A stretch of DNA of 64,000 nucleotides from Actinomycetales bacterium (GCA_027484085.1 JAIXQF010000010.1:62001-126000); one strand, 5' to 3'; shown: positions 7,400-19,461, counted from the first letter of the stretch. A program made the numbers and translations. Notes: generated from the sequence alone by a model not told the origin.

Positions 7400-8497
7400 A
7401 TGCGTGAGTATTTATTGTGTCTGGCTGCTGCAGCGGCAGTCACATATCTACTAACTCCATCTGCTCGCGCACTCGCAATTCGCTTTGGCGCAATGGCGGA
7501 TGTAAGAGATCGTGATGTGCACATTTTGCCAACTCCGCGATGGGGTGGATTGGCAATGTTGGCAGGCCTGGGTGTTGCCATTGTTTTGGCGAGTCAACTG
7601 CCATTGATGTCCACCATATTTAGTGACCGCAGACAGATTTACGCGTTAATTATTGGCTGTCTCATAATCGTTGCTTTAGGTCTTTTGGATGACAAGTTTG
7701 GCCTAGACGCCCCTACGAAACTGGTAGGACAAATACTGGCCGCGGGAGTCATGGCTATGCAAGGCGTGACTTTAGTTTGGCTACCAATTCGTGGCACATT
7801 CATCTTGGACCCGACAACATCCGTCCTACTCACTGTGCTTGTCGTACTGGTTAGCATTAACGCCGTAAACATGGTCGATGGCTTGGATGGCCTAGCTGCC
7901 AGCATCGTTTTAGTGGGAGCTGGTGCATTCTTTGCGTATTCCTATTTCTTGTCCGTAGCCAATGGTTATCAACGTGCGGCACTTGCAACTTTGATTTCGG
8001 CTTCACTTATCGGAATGTGTGCCGGGTTCTTGCCCCACAATTGGTATCGGGCCAGAGTTTTCATGGGGGATACCGGCTCAATGCTCATTGGACTATTGAT
8101 GGCTGCGTCTTCAATTATGCTCACCGGTCAAGTTGATCCAGGTGGCTTAAGTGGCGGAACTTTGCTTCCAGCGTTCCTGCCAATCGTTCTCCCGCTTTCG
8201 ATCTTGGCAGTTCCACTACTCGATTTACTGTTAGCAGTTGTTAGAAGAACCCGAAAAGGTCGATCCCCATTTGCGCCAGATAAAGAGCACTTGCATCACA
8301 GACTTCTAAAGTTAGGTCACGGGCAAGAACGTGCAGTGTTAATCATGACTGCATTTTCCGGACTCTTGGCCTTCGGCGCCGTCAGCACAGCTTTTGTTCC
8401 AGTTTGGGTTACCGGATTAGGGGCAGGATTAGGCGTGATCGCTCTTGCAAGTTGGGTACTAAACCCACCTAAAGCCCCAGCCAAGATATTGAGTTAG
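7400..8497 (+). CDS. Polyprenyl-phosphate N-acetylhexosamine-1-phosphate transferase (WecA/TagO/MraY family)
   Basis: 365 residues with about ten hydrophobic segments. The family moves a sugar-1-phosphate from a UDP-sugar to undecaprenyl or decaprenyl phosphate at the cytoplasmic membrane face, starting cell-envelope glycan synthesis. Visible catalytic motifs are LGLLDDKFGL (the DD pair), NAVNMVDGLDGLA, FMGDTGSM and the HLHHRLLKLGH motif that separates WecA-type from MraY-type enzymes. The same gene (wecA/rfe) precedes the ATP synthase operon in mycobacteria. atpI begins 7 bases after its stop, so co-transcription is likely. Confidence 0.92.
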   Translation: MREYLLCLAAAAAVTYLLTPSARALAIRFGAMADVRDRDVHILPTPRWGGLAMLAGLGVAIVLASQLPLMSTIFSDRRQIYALIIGCLIIVALGLLDDKFGLDAPTKLVGQILAAGVMAMQGVTLVWLPIRGTFILDPTTSVLLTVLVVLVSINAVNMVDGLDGLAASIVLVGAGAFFAYSYFLSVANGYQRAALATLISASLIGMCAGFLPHNWYRARVFMGDTGSMLIGLLMAASSIMLTGQVDPGGLSGGTLLPAFLPIVLPLSILAVPLLDLLLAVVRRTRKGRSPFAPDKEHLHHRLLKLGHGQERAVLIMTAFSGLLAFGAVSTAFVPVWVTGLGAGLGVIALASWVLNPPKAPAKILS

Positions 8498-8504
8498 GAA
8501 AACA

Positions 8505-8918
8505 ATGACAGTTCAGACTTCAGCACAGGCGGGCCGAAGCGCTCTGCGCAAAGGCCTAATTGCTTGGGCGTTTTTAACAGTTGCACTATGCGCAATCGGG
8601 TACCTGCTTTCTGGTGAGGCTGGGGTTTGGGGAGCTTTGCTGGCGAGTGTTTTGGCGGGTAGTTTCTTTGCAATTACCGCAGCGGTTGCGGCCCTGACCG
8701 CCAATTTAGAACTGCAATACCTAGGTTTTGCGGTGCTTGGCTCCTGGCTTTTGAAGATCGTGGTCTTGCTAGTTGCCCTATTCTGGCTACGCAGCCAGGA
8801 CTTCTATGACCGCCCAATCTTCTTCGTTACCTTACTGCTGGAAACGGTTGTTCTCCTGATCCTTGAGGCTGTCTTAGTGACCCGCGCCCCAGTGCCCTAC
8901 GTAGAGGTAGACCGCTGA
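8505..8918 (+). CDS. atpI: ATP synthase protein I-like membrane protein
   Basis: 137 residues with four hydrophobic segments, beginning around GLIAWAFLTVALCAIGYLL. AtpI-like proteins precede atpB in most atp operons and help assemble the c-ring or load cations. They are not part of the finished enzyme. The sequence is poorly conserved, so position is the main evidence. AGGA precedes the ATG. A second small two-helix protein of the AtpZ/AtpI type follows. Confidence 0.75.
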   Translation: MTVQTSAQAGRSALRKGLIAWAFLTVALCAIGYLLSGEAGVWGALLASVLAGSFFAITAAVAALTANLELQYLGFAVLGSWLLKIVVLLVALFWLRSQDFYDRPIFFVTLLLETVVLLILEAVLVTRAPVPYVEVDR

Positions 8919-8954
8919 TTCACGCAACCAGAATGTGTGTTAGTTTTTTATGCA

Positions 8955-9206
8955 ATGACGAACCAAAAGCCACAAAAGCTAATTCCAACTGATACTGGTC
9001 CTGGCGAAGATGTGGCTTGGGGAATGGTCAGCACGCTAGTTGCCGGCCCACTTGTGTGGGGTGGAATTGGGATGTTGATTGATTCACTAATCGGAACTAC
9101 GCGGATCTTCCTCCCGCTCGGAATCGTACTAGGGTTTGTCGTGTCCTTTTATATCGTTTACATACGTTTTGGTCGAGAGACTGAAACAAGTCCGAAAGAG
9201 AAGTAG
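8955..9206 (+). CDS. AtpZ/AtpI family two-helix membrane protein
   Basis: 83 residues with two transmembrane segments: MVSTLVAGPLVWGGIGMLID and FLPLGIVLGFVVSFYIVYI. The glycine-rich first helix followed by a short polar turn is typical of the AtpZ/AtpI pair, implicated in ATP synthase assembly or ion supply. ATG 8955 is preferred. A GTG at 8937 in the same frame would add six residues. It sits 5 bases before the GTG of atpB. Confidence 0.75.
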   Translation: MTNQKPQKLIPTDTGPGEDVAWGMVSTLVAGPLVWGGIGMLIDSLIGTTRIFLPLGIVLGFVVSFYIVYIRFGRETETSPKEK

Positions 9207-9211
9207 AAGCA

Positions 9212-10304
<1,093 letters not shown>

Positions 10305-10345
10305 ATCGATCTCAAATCGATCAGATTAGGTAAACAGGAGTAAAT

Positions 10346-10894
10346 ATGTCGCAATGGATTAAGTTCGCCTCTGAGTCGTCCGCTGAGCAGCCAAGTGTTT
10401 TGTTGCCAGCGATCTACGACATCATCTGGGGTGGTCTGTCATTCATCATCGTTTTGGTGTTGTTCTCAAAATTCGTCATGCCTCGCATGCGCGAAGTTAC
10501 TGCAGAACGCACTGAAAAGATCGAAGGCGGCCTTGCTCGCGCGGAAAAGTCACAAGCTGATGCTTCCGAACTACTCGCTCAATATCGTGAAGCGCTTGAT
10601 TCTGCAAACAAAGAAGCAAGCGAAATCAGAGCAGCAGCGCAGGCCGAACGAATTGCCATCATCGACGAAGCAAAGAAGGCTGCTGCAACTGCTGCAGCTG
10701 CTGTTACCGCTCAAGCATCATCCGCACTGGAATCAGATCGCGCTCGTATCGCAACTGAACTCCGTCGTGACTTGGGTGTTGCTGCGACTGATTTAGCCTC
10801 ACGCATTGTTGGTGAGTCACTAACTGACGACGCTCGCGCTAATGCAGTAATCGAACGCTTTGTTGCCGACCTTGAAAAGTCAGCAGGTCGATAA
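10346..10894 (+). CDS. atpF: F1Fo ATP synthase subunit b
   Basis: 182 residues: one transmembrane helix near residues 28-46 (IWGGLSFIIVLVLFSKFVM) followed by a long charged, alanine-rich helix forming the peripheral stalk. The heptad-like region with RAEKSQADASELLAQYREAL is typical. Preceded by CAGGAG. Its stop overlaps the atpH start (TAATG), so translation of b and delta is coupled. Confidence 0.95.
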   Translation: MSQWIKFASESSAEQPSVLLPAIYDIIWGGLSFIIVLVLFSKFVMPRMREVTAERTEKIEGGLARAEKSQADASELLAQYREALDSANKEASEIRAAAQAERIAIIDEAKKAAATAAAAVTAQASSALESDRARIATELRRDLGVAATDLASRIVGESLTDDARANAVIERFVADLEKSAGR

Positions 10895-11691
10895 TGTCTT
10901 CCGTCAGTCAGGTAGCAAACCAGCAGGTACAGCAAGCAATTGCTGGACTTAGCTCATCTTCAGTTGGGGCAGAACTGTTTACAGTCGCCAACTTGCTTGA
11001 TGCTGAGCACTCGCTGCGTCGAAACCTCTCTGATTCCGGACTGAGCTCAGATGCTCGCCAAGGTCTAGTAACCGACTTGCTATCAAGCAAGATCTCATCG
11101 GACGCGGCCAAAGTAGTTAAGGCGATTGTCTCGGCCCGTTGGTCAAGCGATTCTGATCTAGTAGACGCAGTCGAAAGCGCTGGCGCTCTTGTATTGCTGG
11201 CCGAGACTGAAAAGTCAGGTCATCAATCTCGAGTTGAAGAAGAAGTTTTCTACTTCGCTCGTCTAATTGATTCCGAAGCTGATCTACAAATGGCGCTTTC
11301 CGATCCATCCAGTACTCCCCAGGGAAAAGTGAAGCTAATTGCTGACCTCCTCTCGGGTCGTGCTCATGCCGACACCATTACCTTGGTAAGCCAGTACGTA
11401 AGCCACCCACGTGGCCGTCGAATTGGTAAGGCGCTGGATGAACTGTCTGTTCTCGCTGCTGCGCGTCAGAATCGTTTGGTGGCAACAGTAACTTCAGCAG
11501 TTGCCATCTCTGATAGTCACAAATCCCGCATTGATGCAGCACTAAGCCGTATCTATGGCCAAGAAGTTCTAATCGACACAGTCATAGACGAATCAGTCGT
11601 CGGCGGCGTGTCTGTGCAAATTGGTGACGATGTCATCGATGGCACAATCTCAACCCGTATCCAACAAGCCCTTCGCCAACTTCAGGCGTAG
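10894..11691 (+). CDS. atpH: F1Fo ATP synthase subunit delta, long actinobacterial form
   Basis: 265 residues, against about 180 in E. coli. The extra N-terminal part is usual in actinobacteria, where delta is extended or fused to a b-like stalk. The conserved C-terminal part has [29 protein letters not shown] and the closing [21 protein letters not shown] motif. It connects the stator stalk to the top of F1. Coupled to atpF by a 1-base overlap. Confidence 0.94.
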   Translation: MSSVSQVANQQVQQAIAGLSSSSVGAELFTVANLLDAEHSLRRNLSDSGLSSDARQGLVTDLLSSKISSDAAKVVKAIVSARWSSDSDLVDAVESAGALVLLAETEKSGHQSRVEEEVFYFARLIDSEADLQMALSDPSSTPQGKVKLIADLLSGRAHADTITLVSQYVSHPRGRRIGKALDELSVLAAARQNRLVATVTSAVAISDSHKSRIDAALSRIYGQEVLIDTVIDESVVGGVSVQIGDDVIDGTISTRIQQALRQLQA

Positions 11692-11726
11692 GCAGTAATC
11701 AAGATCAAAAGAGAAAGCAGGACACC

Positions 11727-13358
11727 ATGACGGAACTCTCGATCCGCCCGGATGAGATTCGCGACGCCATATCAAAGAGCGTTGAGTCATTTGCCCCGTC
11801 CAGTGCGCGCGAAGAAGTTGGTCGCGTAATCCAGACTGGTGACGGTATTGCGCGAGTTGAAGGCTTGCACTCCGCCATGACTAATGAATTGCTTGAGTTC
11901 GAAGGCGGCCTTAAGGGCTTGGCATTGAACCTTGATGTTCGCGAAATTGGTGCCGTTCTGCTTGGTGATGGATCAAAGGTTGCCGAAGGTCAAAGCGTAA
12001 AGCGCACGGGCGAGATCCTTTCGGTTCCTGTTGGTGACGGTTTCCTAGGTCGTGTTGTTGACCCACTAGGTAACCCAATTGATGGACTTGGTCCAATTGC
12101 ATCCGACGGTCGTCGTGCCTTGGAAACCCAGGCTCCAACTGTGGTTCAGCGTCAGCCGGTAAAGGAGCCGATGCTAACTGGTCTTAAGGCAATTGATGCC
12201 ATGACAGCAATCGGCCGTGGCCAGCGTCAGCTAATCATTGGTGACCGCCAGACTGGAAAGACCGCAGTTGCGATCGACACAATTTTGAACCAGCGCGAAA
12301 ACTGGAAGTCAGGCGACAAGAAGAAGCAGGTTAAGTGCATCTACGTTGCAATTGGCCAAAAGGGCTCAACAATTGCTGCCGTTAAGGGCGCTCTTGAAGA
12401 GTTCGGTGCAATGGAATACACAACTATCGTTGCAGCTCCTGCATCCGATCCTGCAGGCTTCAAGTACCTAGCTCCTTACACCGGATCTGCAATCGGGCAG
12501 TACTGGATGTACAAGGGCGAGCATGTTTTGATCATCTTTGATGACCTTTCAAAGCAAGCCGAGGCTTACCGCGCCGTTTCATTGCTACTTCGTCGTCCGC
12601 CAGGTCGCGAAGCGTACCCAGGTGACGTTTTCTACTTACACTCACGTTTGCTAGAGCGTTGCGCAAAGCTTTCTGACGACTTGGGTGCTGGTTCCATGAC
12701 CGGCCTACCAATCATCGAAACTAAGGCAAACGACGTTTCGGCATACATTCCAACTAACGTAATTTCCATCACCGATGGACAGTGCTTCTTGGAATCCGAT
12801 CTCTTCAACTCTGGTATTCGTCCAGCTATCAACGTAGGTATTTCGGTATCCCGCGTTGGTGGTTCGGCGCAGCCAAAGTCCATGAAGAAGGTTGCTGGCC
12901 GTCTTCGTCTGGATCTAGCTCAGTACCGCGAACTCGAAGCCTTCGCAGCATTCGGTTCCGATCTTGATGCGGCATCAAAGGCTCAGCTTGAACGCGGTTC
13001 CCGATTGGTTGAACTTCTAAAGCAGGGTCAGTACCAGCCACAGTCAATGGAACGCGAAGCGGTTTCAGTATGGTCCGGTACTTCTGGAAATCTTGACGAT
13101 GTTCCAGTTGAAGACATCCGTCGCTTTGACTCAGAGTTCCTAGATCACGTAGAGCGCAACCACGGCTCGATCTTCGAAACCATTCGCAGTACAACTGATC
13201 TTTCAGACGACAGCATTGGTCAGCTTGAAAAGGCAATTGGTGATTTCAAGAAGCAGTTCCGTACTTCTGCAGGTCACTCATTGGTTAACGATGCACCTGT
13301 TGCAGCAATCAGCGAAGATGACATCGACGTCACTCAGATCGTGAAGGTCAAGGCGTAA
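11727..13358 (+). CDS. atpA: F1Fo ATP synthase subunit alpha
   Basis: 543 residues. The nucleotide-binding P-loop reads [13 protein letters not shown], the non-catalytic-site form. Other signatures are [12 protein letters not shown] and the alpha/beta family motif [17 protein letters not shown], which contains the arginine finger (SVSRVG). It forms the F1 hexamer with beta. Sits 35 bases after atpH and 1 base before atpG. Confidence 0.98.
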   Translation: MTELSIRPDEIRDAISKSVESFAPSSAREEVGRVIQTGDGIARVEGLHSAMTNELLEFEGGLKGLALNLDVREIGAVLLGDGSKVAEGQSVKRTGEILSVPVGDGFLGRVVDPLGNPIDGLGPIASDGRRALETQAPTVVQRQPVKEPMLTGLKAIDAMTAIGRGQRQLIIGDRQTGKTAVAIDTILNQRENWKSGDKKKQVKCIYVAIGQKGSTIAAVKGALEEFGAMEYTTIVAAPASDPAGFKYLAPYTGSAIGQYWMYKGEHVLIIFDDLSKQAEAYRAVSLLLRRPPGREAYPGDVFYLHSRLLERCAKLSDDLGAGSMTGLPIIETKANDVSAYIPTNVISITDGQCFLESDLFNSGIRPAINVGISVSRVGGSAQPKSMKKVAGRLRLDLAQYRELEAFAAFGSDLDAASKAQLERGSRLVELLKQGQYQPQSMEREAVSVWSGTSGNLDDVPVEDIRRFDSEFLDHVERNHGSIFETIRSTTDLSDDSIGQLEKAIGDFKKQFRTSAGHSLVNDAPVAAISEDDIDVTQIVKVKA

Positions 13359-13359
13359 A

Positions 13360-14268
13360 GTGGGAGCTCAACTCAGGGTCTACAGACGACGGATCAAATC
13401 CGTCCAGTCGACCAAGAAAATTACGAAGGCAATGGAGCTAATCGCTTCATCGCGTTTCGTTAAAGCGCAACAGCGCGTTGAGGCCTCACTGCCATATACC
13501 CAAGAACTACTTCGCGCGATTTCGGCTGCCGTTTCCAATGGCAACGGTGGTGGCGCATTGGTTTCCGAAGTTGAGGATCGCAAGCGCGCTGCCGTAATCT
13601 TGGTGACTTCTGACCGTGGTCTTGCTGGTGCATACTCGTCCGCGATCATCAAAGAAGGCGAAGGCCTAAACGCACTTCTTAAAGAAGAAGGAGTTACACC
13701 AGTTCACTTTTTGGTCGGTCGCAAATCTGTTGGTTACTACAAGTTCCGGGAACGCAAAATTGCGAACTCCTGGACAGGTTTCACAGATCAGCCAAAGTAT
13801 GAGGACGCACAGGCGATCGCTGCAGCAGTCACTGAGGCTTTCAACACCGACACCAACGAAGGTGGAGTAGACGAAATCCATTTGGTTTACACACACTTCG
13901 TAAACATGGCTGTTCAGGAAGTTCGAGTTCGTCGCATACTTCCTGTTGAAGTGGTCGAAGTTTCAAAAACCGAAGCATCAAAGAAGTTAGACACAAATGT
14001 CTTCCCGCTTTATGAATTCGAACCAAGTCCAGAAGCTGTACTCGACGCCTTGTTACCGAGGTACATCGAGAACATGATCTACACCGCACTGTTGTTAGCA
14101 GCAGCAAGTGAGCACGCCGCACGTCGTCGCGCCATGAAGTCTGCATCTGACAATGCCGAAGAACTAATCCGCACACTTGCCCGCCAGGCCAACCAGGCTC
14201 GTCAGGCAGAAATCACACAGGAAATCAGTGAAATTGTCGGCGGAGCCGACGCACTGACGTCCGCATAA
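13360..14268 (+). CDS. atpG: F1Fo ATP synthase subunit gamma
   Basis: 302 residues, the central rotor shaft. The N-terminal helix RRRIKSVQSTKKITKAMELIASSRF and the C-terminal helix with ENMIYTALLLAAASEHAARRRAMKSASDNA are family hallmarks. The central domain starts VILVTSDRGLAGAYS. Starts with GTG (GTGGGAGC), 1 base after the atpA stop. atpD follows after 17 bases. Confidence 0.97.
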   Translation: MGAQLRVYRRRIKSVQSTKKITKAMELIASSRFVKAQQRVEASLPYTQELLRAISAAVSNGNGGGALVSEVEDRKRAAVILVTSDRGLAGAYSSAIIKEGEGLNALLKEEGVTPVHFLVGRKSVGYYKFRERKIANSWTGFTDQPKYEDAQAIAAAVTEAFNTDTNEGGVDEIHLVYTHFVNMAVQEVRVRRILPVEVVEVSKTEASKKLDTNVFPLYEFEPSPEAVLDALLPRYIENMIYTALLLAAASEHAARRRAMKSASDNAEELIRTLARQANQARQAEITQEISEIVGGADALTSA

Positions 14269-14279
14269 CCAGGGAGTAA

Positions 14280-15713
<1,434 letters not shown>

Positions 15714-15715
15714 TC

Positions 15716-16117
15716 GTGTCTGAACTCAACGTTTCCGTCGTAGCCGTCGACCGCAAAGTTTGGGTAGGTGCTGCTAAGTCGATCGTTGCCACAACTCCAG
15801 ATGGCGAGATTGGCATTTTCGCAGGTCACGAACCTGTGCTTTCGCTACTCGTAAATGGTGTTGTGCGCATCGAAACACTTGAAGGCGAGAAAGTAGCAGT
15901 TGCCGTTCATGGTGGCTTTGTGGCCGTTGATTCCGATCATGTCCGGGTGCTTGCTGAGATCGCTGAACTTGCAGGTGACATTGATGTTGACCGCGCAAAG
16001 AAGGCACTTGATCGTGCTTCACGCGAAGACTCACCAGAGTCAATCGCTGCGGGCCATCGGGCAGAAACACGCTTGAAGGCTGCTGCCGCGGTAACTGCAA
16101 CGGGACTACATAGTTAG
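15716..16117 (+). CDS. atpC: F1Fo ATP synthase subunit epsilon
   Basis: 133 residues. The N-terminal beta-sandwich has GEIGIFAGHEPVLSLLVNGVVRI and the C-terminal part is a helical hairpin (VDRAKKALDRASRED). It couples gamma to the c-ring and can inhibit ATP hydrolysis. GTG start. It is the last gene of the atp operon and is followed by a strong terminator. Confidence 0.96.
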   Translation: MSELNVSVVAVDRKVWVGAAKSIVATTPDGEIGIFAGHEPVLSLLVNGVVRIETLEGEKVAVAVHGGFVAVDSDHVRVLAEIAELAGDIDVDRAKKALDRASREDSPESIAAGHRAETRLKAAAAVTATGLHS

Positions 16118-16125
16118 AAGATTCG

Positions 16126-16166
16126 AATCGAGGCCAGAGTCCAGTGGACTCTGGCCTCGATTTTTT
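16126..16166 (+). terminator. Rho-independent terminator of the ATP synthase operon
   Basis: A perfect 17-bp stem (16126-16142 with 16146-16162), GC-rich (core GGCCAGAGTCC), with loop AGT and a run of six T (16161-16166), 8 bases after the atpC stop. Confidence 0.96.
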
Positions 16167-16183
16167 CTAAATACACAATCCTC

Positions 16184-16189
16184 TAGGCT
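16184..16189 (+). promoter_or_regulatory. Putative -10 element (TAGGCT), leaderless ribokinase gene
   Basis: TAGGCT ends 6 bases before ATG 16196. The upstream transcript is terminated at 16166, so this gene needs its own promoter. This makes it one of the clearest cases. Confidence 0.6.
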
Positions 16190-16195
16190 CAAGGT

Positions 16196-17044
16196 ATGAC
16201 ACCTCGCATCGCTGTAGTTGGCAGCATTAACGCTGACCTGGTTGTTCAAATGCCCCGATTGCCAGGGCGCGGCGAAACGGTGAGTAGTTCGGAACCAAAA
16301 TGGTTTCCTGGCGGCAAAGGTGCCAACCAAGCCGTAGCAGCAGCTCGGATGGGTGCCGAAGTTTTCATGGTTGGTGCGGTTGGCAATGATGCCCCGGGAA
16401 ACATGTGCTTGACTGCGTTGGCCGAAAGTGGAGTCACAACTGATTACGTTGCAAAAGTTTCGGCTGCAACCAGCACTGCACTAGTTATGGTTGAGCATTC
16501 AGGTGAAAACCAAATTGTAGTTACCGATGGTGCAAACAACTTTGTCGAAGTTGATAGCGATTTGGTTTCCCAAGCGGACGCGGTTGTGGTGCAATTTGAA
16601 ATTCCAGAATCCGTGATCATTGCGGCCGGCAAGTCAGCAAACGGAATTTTCTGTGTAAATGCGGCGCCAGTTCGAGAGATCTCTGATGAATTAGCCAATC
16701 TAATTGACGTGCTGATTGTTAATGAGCATGAATTTTCCCAACTAGGGAGTCCTGCTAATGGTTTAGTTATCGTCACAGCTGGCGATAAAGAGGTGGTGGC
16801 CTATCAAGACGGTGAAATCGTTGCAACAGCCCAACCACCAAGAGTCGATGCCTTAGACACAGTTGGCGCAGGGGACACTTTTGTCGGGGCATTCATTGTT
16901 GCTTATGCATCTGGGGCATCTGTGTCAGATTCCTTGCATCGGGCCTGCGCTGCATCGGCGCTTTCAACCCTAAAGCTGGGCGCACAATCCGGTATGCCAA
17001 CTGAAATTGAAGTTAATGAGTTCTTATCCAGTAGAAACATTTAG
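16196..17044 (+). CDS. rbsK: PfkB family carbohydrate kinase, probable ribokinase
   Basis: 282 residues. N-terminal VVGSINADLVVQMPRLPGRGETV and GGKGANQAVAAARMGAEV match ribokinase (substrate loop), and ALDTVGAGDTFVGAF is the PfkB C-terminal signature with the catalytic aspartate. It would phosphorylate ribose at O5. The nucleoside hydrolase 14 bases downstream releases ribose from nucleosides, so the pair forms a short nucleoside-salvage route. Other PfkB substrates (a nucleoside or deoxyribose) cannot be excluded. Confidence 0.88.
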   Translation: MTPRIAVVGSINADLVVQMPRLPGRGETVSSSEPKWFPGGKGANQAVAAARMGAEVFMVGAVGNDAPGNMCLTALAESGVTTDYVAKVSAATSTALVMVEHSGENQIVVTDGANNFVEVDSDLVSQADAVVVQFEIPESVIIAAGKSANGIFCVNAAPVREISDELANLIDVLIVNEHEFSQLGSPANGLVIVTAGDKEVVAYQDGEIVATAQPPRVDALDTVGAGDTFVGAFIVAYASGASVSDSLHRACAASALSTLKLGAQSGMPTEIEVNEFLSSRNI

Positions 17045-17058
17045 CAAAAGAGGAAACT

Positions 17059-18006
17059 ATGACGCGCGCACTTCTAATTGATACCGACCCTGGAATCGAC
17101 GATGCTGTTGCCATCGCTTTGGCCTTGGCTTCACCTGAAGTTGATGTAATCGGCATCACTACAGTCGGCGGCAACTCAGGCCTGGCAGCAACTACAAACA
17201 ACGCACTGCGCTTGCTCGAATTTATGGGTCGAACCGACGTGCCGGTTGCTTCTGGATATGACGAACCTTACGTTCGAGCAAAAATGGAAACAGGTTACGA
17301 GCCAGTACATGGTCACGATGGCCTAGCCGGCGTGGATTTGCCACAGCCAATCACGGAAGTGGTCTCAACAGATGCGCCAGCTTTTCTAGCTGACAAGATT
17401 CGCAATTCACCCGATCCAGTTACATTGGTTGCAATTGGTCCGCTGACTAACATTGCACATCTAGTTGATCAGCATCCAGATGTGATTCCAATGATCGATC
17501 GATTTGTAATCATGGGTGGCGCAGCTAGAACTGGAAATGTTACCCCGGTGGCCGAATTTAATATTTGGCACGATCCAGAGGCTGCAAAACGAGTATTTGC
17601 TAGTGGCATTAACACCGTAATGGTCGGATTGGACGTAACACATTCAGTAAAGACTTTCGAGCATCTATGGGGCTGGCTAAAAGATGGAAGTAAATTCGGC
17701 AAAGTCTTCGACCACATCCTGACTTCGTACACAGACTTCTACGAAACTTTTTATGGCGAACGGATGACGCATCAGCACGACGCATTGGCCATGGCTGAGG
17801 CAATTTGGCCAAACCTGATGGAATTGGAACCAGCGTTTATTGACGTGGAATGTCAGGGCGAGCTAACAACAGGAATGACCGTTACCGATACTCGGCTTCG
17901 TAACGATGTGAAGCCAAATGGCTACGTTGCGTGGACCATTGACGGCGATGATTTCCATCAAAAGTTGATGTCAGCCTTAGAAAAAATGGCTCAAAAAGTG
18001 AGTTAA
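17059..18006 (+). CDS. Inosine-uridine-preferring type nucleoside hydrolase
   Basis: 315 residues. The DTDPGIDDAVAIALAL motif provides the aspartates that hold the catalytic calcium ion, and VTLVAIGPLTNIAHLV and FVIMGGAARTGNVTPVAEFNIWHDPEAA complete the IUNH fold. The enzyme cleaves the N-glycosidic bond of ribonucleosides, giving base and ribose. Base preference cannot be read reliably. SD AGAGG before ATG. In an operon with ribokinase. Confidence 0.93.
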   Translation: MTRALLIDTDPGIDDAVAIALALASPEVDVIGITTVGGNSGLAATTNNALRLLEFMGRTDVPVASGYDEPYVRAKMETGYEPVHGHDGLAGVDLPQPITEVVSTDAPAFLADKIRNSPDPVTLVAIGPLTNIAHLVDQHPDVIPMIDRFVIMGGAARTGNVTPVAEFNIWHDPEAAKRVFASGINTVMVGLDVTHSVKTFEHLWGWLKDGSKFGKVFDHILTSYTDFYETFYGERMTHQHDALAMAEAIWPNLMELEPAFIDVECQGELTTGMTVTDTRLRNDVKPNGYVAWTIDGDDFHQKLMSALEKMAQKVS

Positions 18007-18160
18007 TTCAGGCATTTAACACTTGAGGTGCGACTTAACACAATCCAAATGTTTCTCTATCGGTCTGATCACATCAAAACCTTAACGTAGGGATTGTTAA
18101 GCGGGGTAGTCATCAGGGACTACTTCAAAATGATCAGTCAACAATGAAAGGTTTGATCTC

Positions 18161-18733
18161 ATGTCAGAGAACAACACCCCAATCGCAGACGAGCCAGGCG
18201 AGGGAACTACCCCAACTGATGCAGAGCTTTTTGCACCAGAAGCAACAAGTAACACACCCAGCACTTCAGGTACTTCTACTCGAAACAAGTGGATCATTCC
18301 AGGTGCAACGATCGCAGGCGCTGCCTTGGTATCTGGATTACTTGGATTTTCAATTGGAAGCCATGGCGGAAATGATTTTCGTCCAGCAGCAATAGCTGGG
18401 CAAATGGCTCCAGGGCAAGGTAATCCTGGAATGCAGTCAGATCGCGACGGTAACGCGGACGGGGCGCATCAAGATAAAGGCCAACATGGACAACGTGGCG
18501 ACAAAGGCCAGCGAGGTCAAGGCCAGCACGGTCAGCCCGGAATGATGCCAGGTGGACCACAGGGCGGAACGGATATTCCACCGACAACTCCACATTGCCA
18601 TGACGAAGCCGGTGCTGATGTGGCTGTAGGTGCAGATGGACTATGTGCTGATGGCTCACTGCCAGGTCAGCGCGGCAAGGACAATTTGCCAACACCAGTT
18701 CCAAGCGCATCGGCCACTACGTCAATTCAGTAG
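18161..18733 (+). CDS. Membrane-anchored Gly/Gln-rich collagen-like hypothetical protein
   Basis: 190 residues in four parts: an acidic, Thr/Ser/Pro-rich N-terminus (1-42), one transmembrane helix (about 44-66, WIIPGATIAGAALVSGLLGFSIG), a Gly/Gln/His/Arg/Lys-rich low-complexity stretch (80-136) containing QRGDKGQRGQGQHGQPG, and a tail with two cysteines (C146, C162) and a Thr/Ser/Pro-rich end. The tail probably lies outside the cell. Irregular spacing of Gly makes true collagen doubtful. No function recognised. SD GAAAGG lies 9 bases upstream. The 154-base gap before it holds only a weak GTAGTC/GACTAC hairpin. A bidirectional terminator follows. Confidence 0.8.
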   Translation: MSENNTPIADEPGEGTTPTDAELFAPEATSNTPSTSGTSTRNKWIIPGATIAGAALVSGLLGFSIGSHGGNDFRPAAIAGQMAPGQGNPGMQSDRDGNADGAHQDKGQHGQRGDKGQRGQGQHGQPGMMPGGPQGGTDIPPTTPHCHDEAGADVAVGADGLCADGSLPGQRGKDNLPTPVPSASATTSIQ

Positions 18734-18757
18734 TCAGTTCGCGTATTTCTCTCTCGG

Positions 18758-18797
18758 GAAAAACAATGGCCCACCAATCGGTGGGCCATTGTTTTTC
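18758..18797. terminator. Bidirectional rho-independent terminator
   Basis: A perfect 18-bp inverted repeat (18758-18775 and 18780-18797, core ATGGCCCACC/GGTGGGCCAT) has a 4-base loop and A/T runs on both sides. It serves the converging genes that end at 18733 (+) and 18804 (-). Confidence 0.95.
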
Positions 18798-18803
18798 TAT
18801 CAA

Positions 18804-19376
18804 CTAGCGAGTACTGCCTGGCTTCCATAGAACGTCGCCAACTTCTTTGTTGGCAACACGGGAAAGAATAAAGAGAAGATCGGAAAGTCGATTCAAATAA
18901 TTCGCAGCCAGAACATTCATGCCACCGTGGTACATGTCCAATGCACCCCAAGTGCTTCGTTCGGCTCTTCTGGTGACAGTTCGAGCCACATGTAAGTAGG
19001 CAGCACCAACAGTGCCACCTGGCAAAATGAAGGACCGAAGTGCTTCAACTTCTTCGTTGTACTTATCGCAAGCAGCTTCAAGGCGCTCAATGTAGTCCGG
19101 AGTTACACGCAGTGGCTCATGTGGTGGGTTATCAATCACAGGAGTGCACAGATCAGCACCTACGTCGAAGAGTTCATTCTGAATCATGGTTAGTAGTTCA
19201 ACAATGTCGCTTCTGAGTTCTCCAGCCGCAACGGCTAGGCCAATGGAGCTGTTTGCTTCATCGACGTCGGCATATGCCTTAAGTCGGGGATCATTCTTAC
19301 CTGTCCGACTCATGTCACCTAGATTTGTTGTGCCATCGTCGCCAGTACGGGTATAAATCCTTGTTAAATTGACCAT
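18804..19376 (-). CDS. Cob(I)alamin adenosyltransferase, PduO type
   Basis: 190 residues. It transfers the adenosyl group of ATP to cob(I)alamin to make adenosylcobalamin, the cofactor of radical mutases. PduO-type marks are the N-terminal ATP motif TRIYTRTGDDGTT, AYADVDEANSSIGLA and LHVARTVTRRAERS, followed by NRLSDLLFILSRVAN. It is divergent from murA, as in mycobacteria (Rv1314c/murA). It probably works with the MeaB and B12-domain proteins elsewhere in the window. Start ATG 19376 is supported by a -10-like TAGGCT 6 bases upstream. Confidence 0.95.
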   Translation of the reverse strand: MVNLTRIYTRTGDDGTTNLGDMSRTGKNDPRLKAYADVDEANSSIGLAVAAGELRSDIVELLTMIQNELFDVGADLCTPVIDNPPHEPLRVTPDYIERLEAACDKYNEEVEALRSFILPGGTVGAAYLHVARTVTRRAERSTWGALDMYHGGMNVLAANYLNRLSDLLFILSRVANKEVGDVLWKPGSTR

Positions 19377-19382
19377 GCCCTT

Positions 19383-19388
19383 AGCCTA
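19383..19388 (-). promoter_or_regulatory. Putative -10 element (TAGGCT), leaderless adenosyltransferase gene
   Basis: Minus-strand TAGGCT ends 6 bases before ATG 19376. It is the same hexamer and spacing as at 16184 and 27035. Confidence 0.58.
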
Positions 19389-19461
19389 GAGCGCATTGGG
19401 TTTATTCGCCTTTTCTTGAGTTAGAAATTAAATCCTAAAAAGCACGTTATTCTGCTTAATC

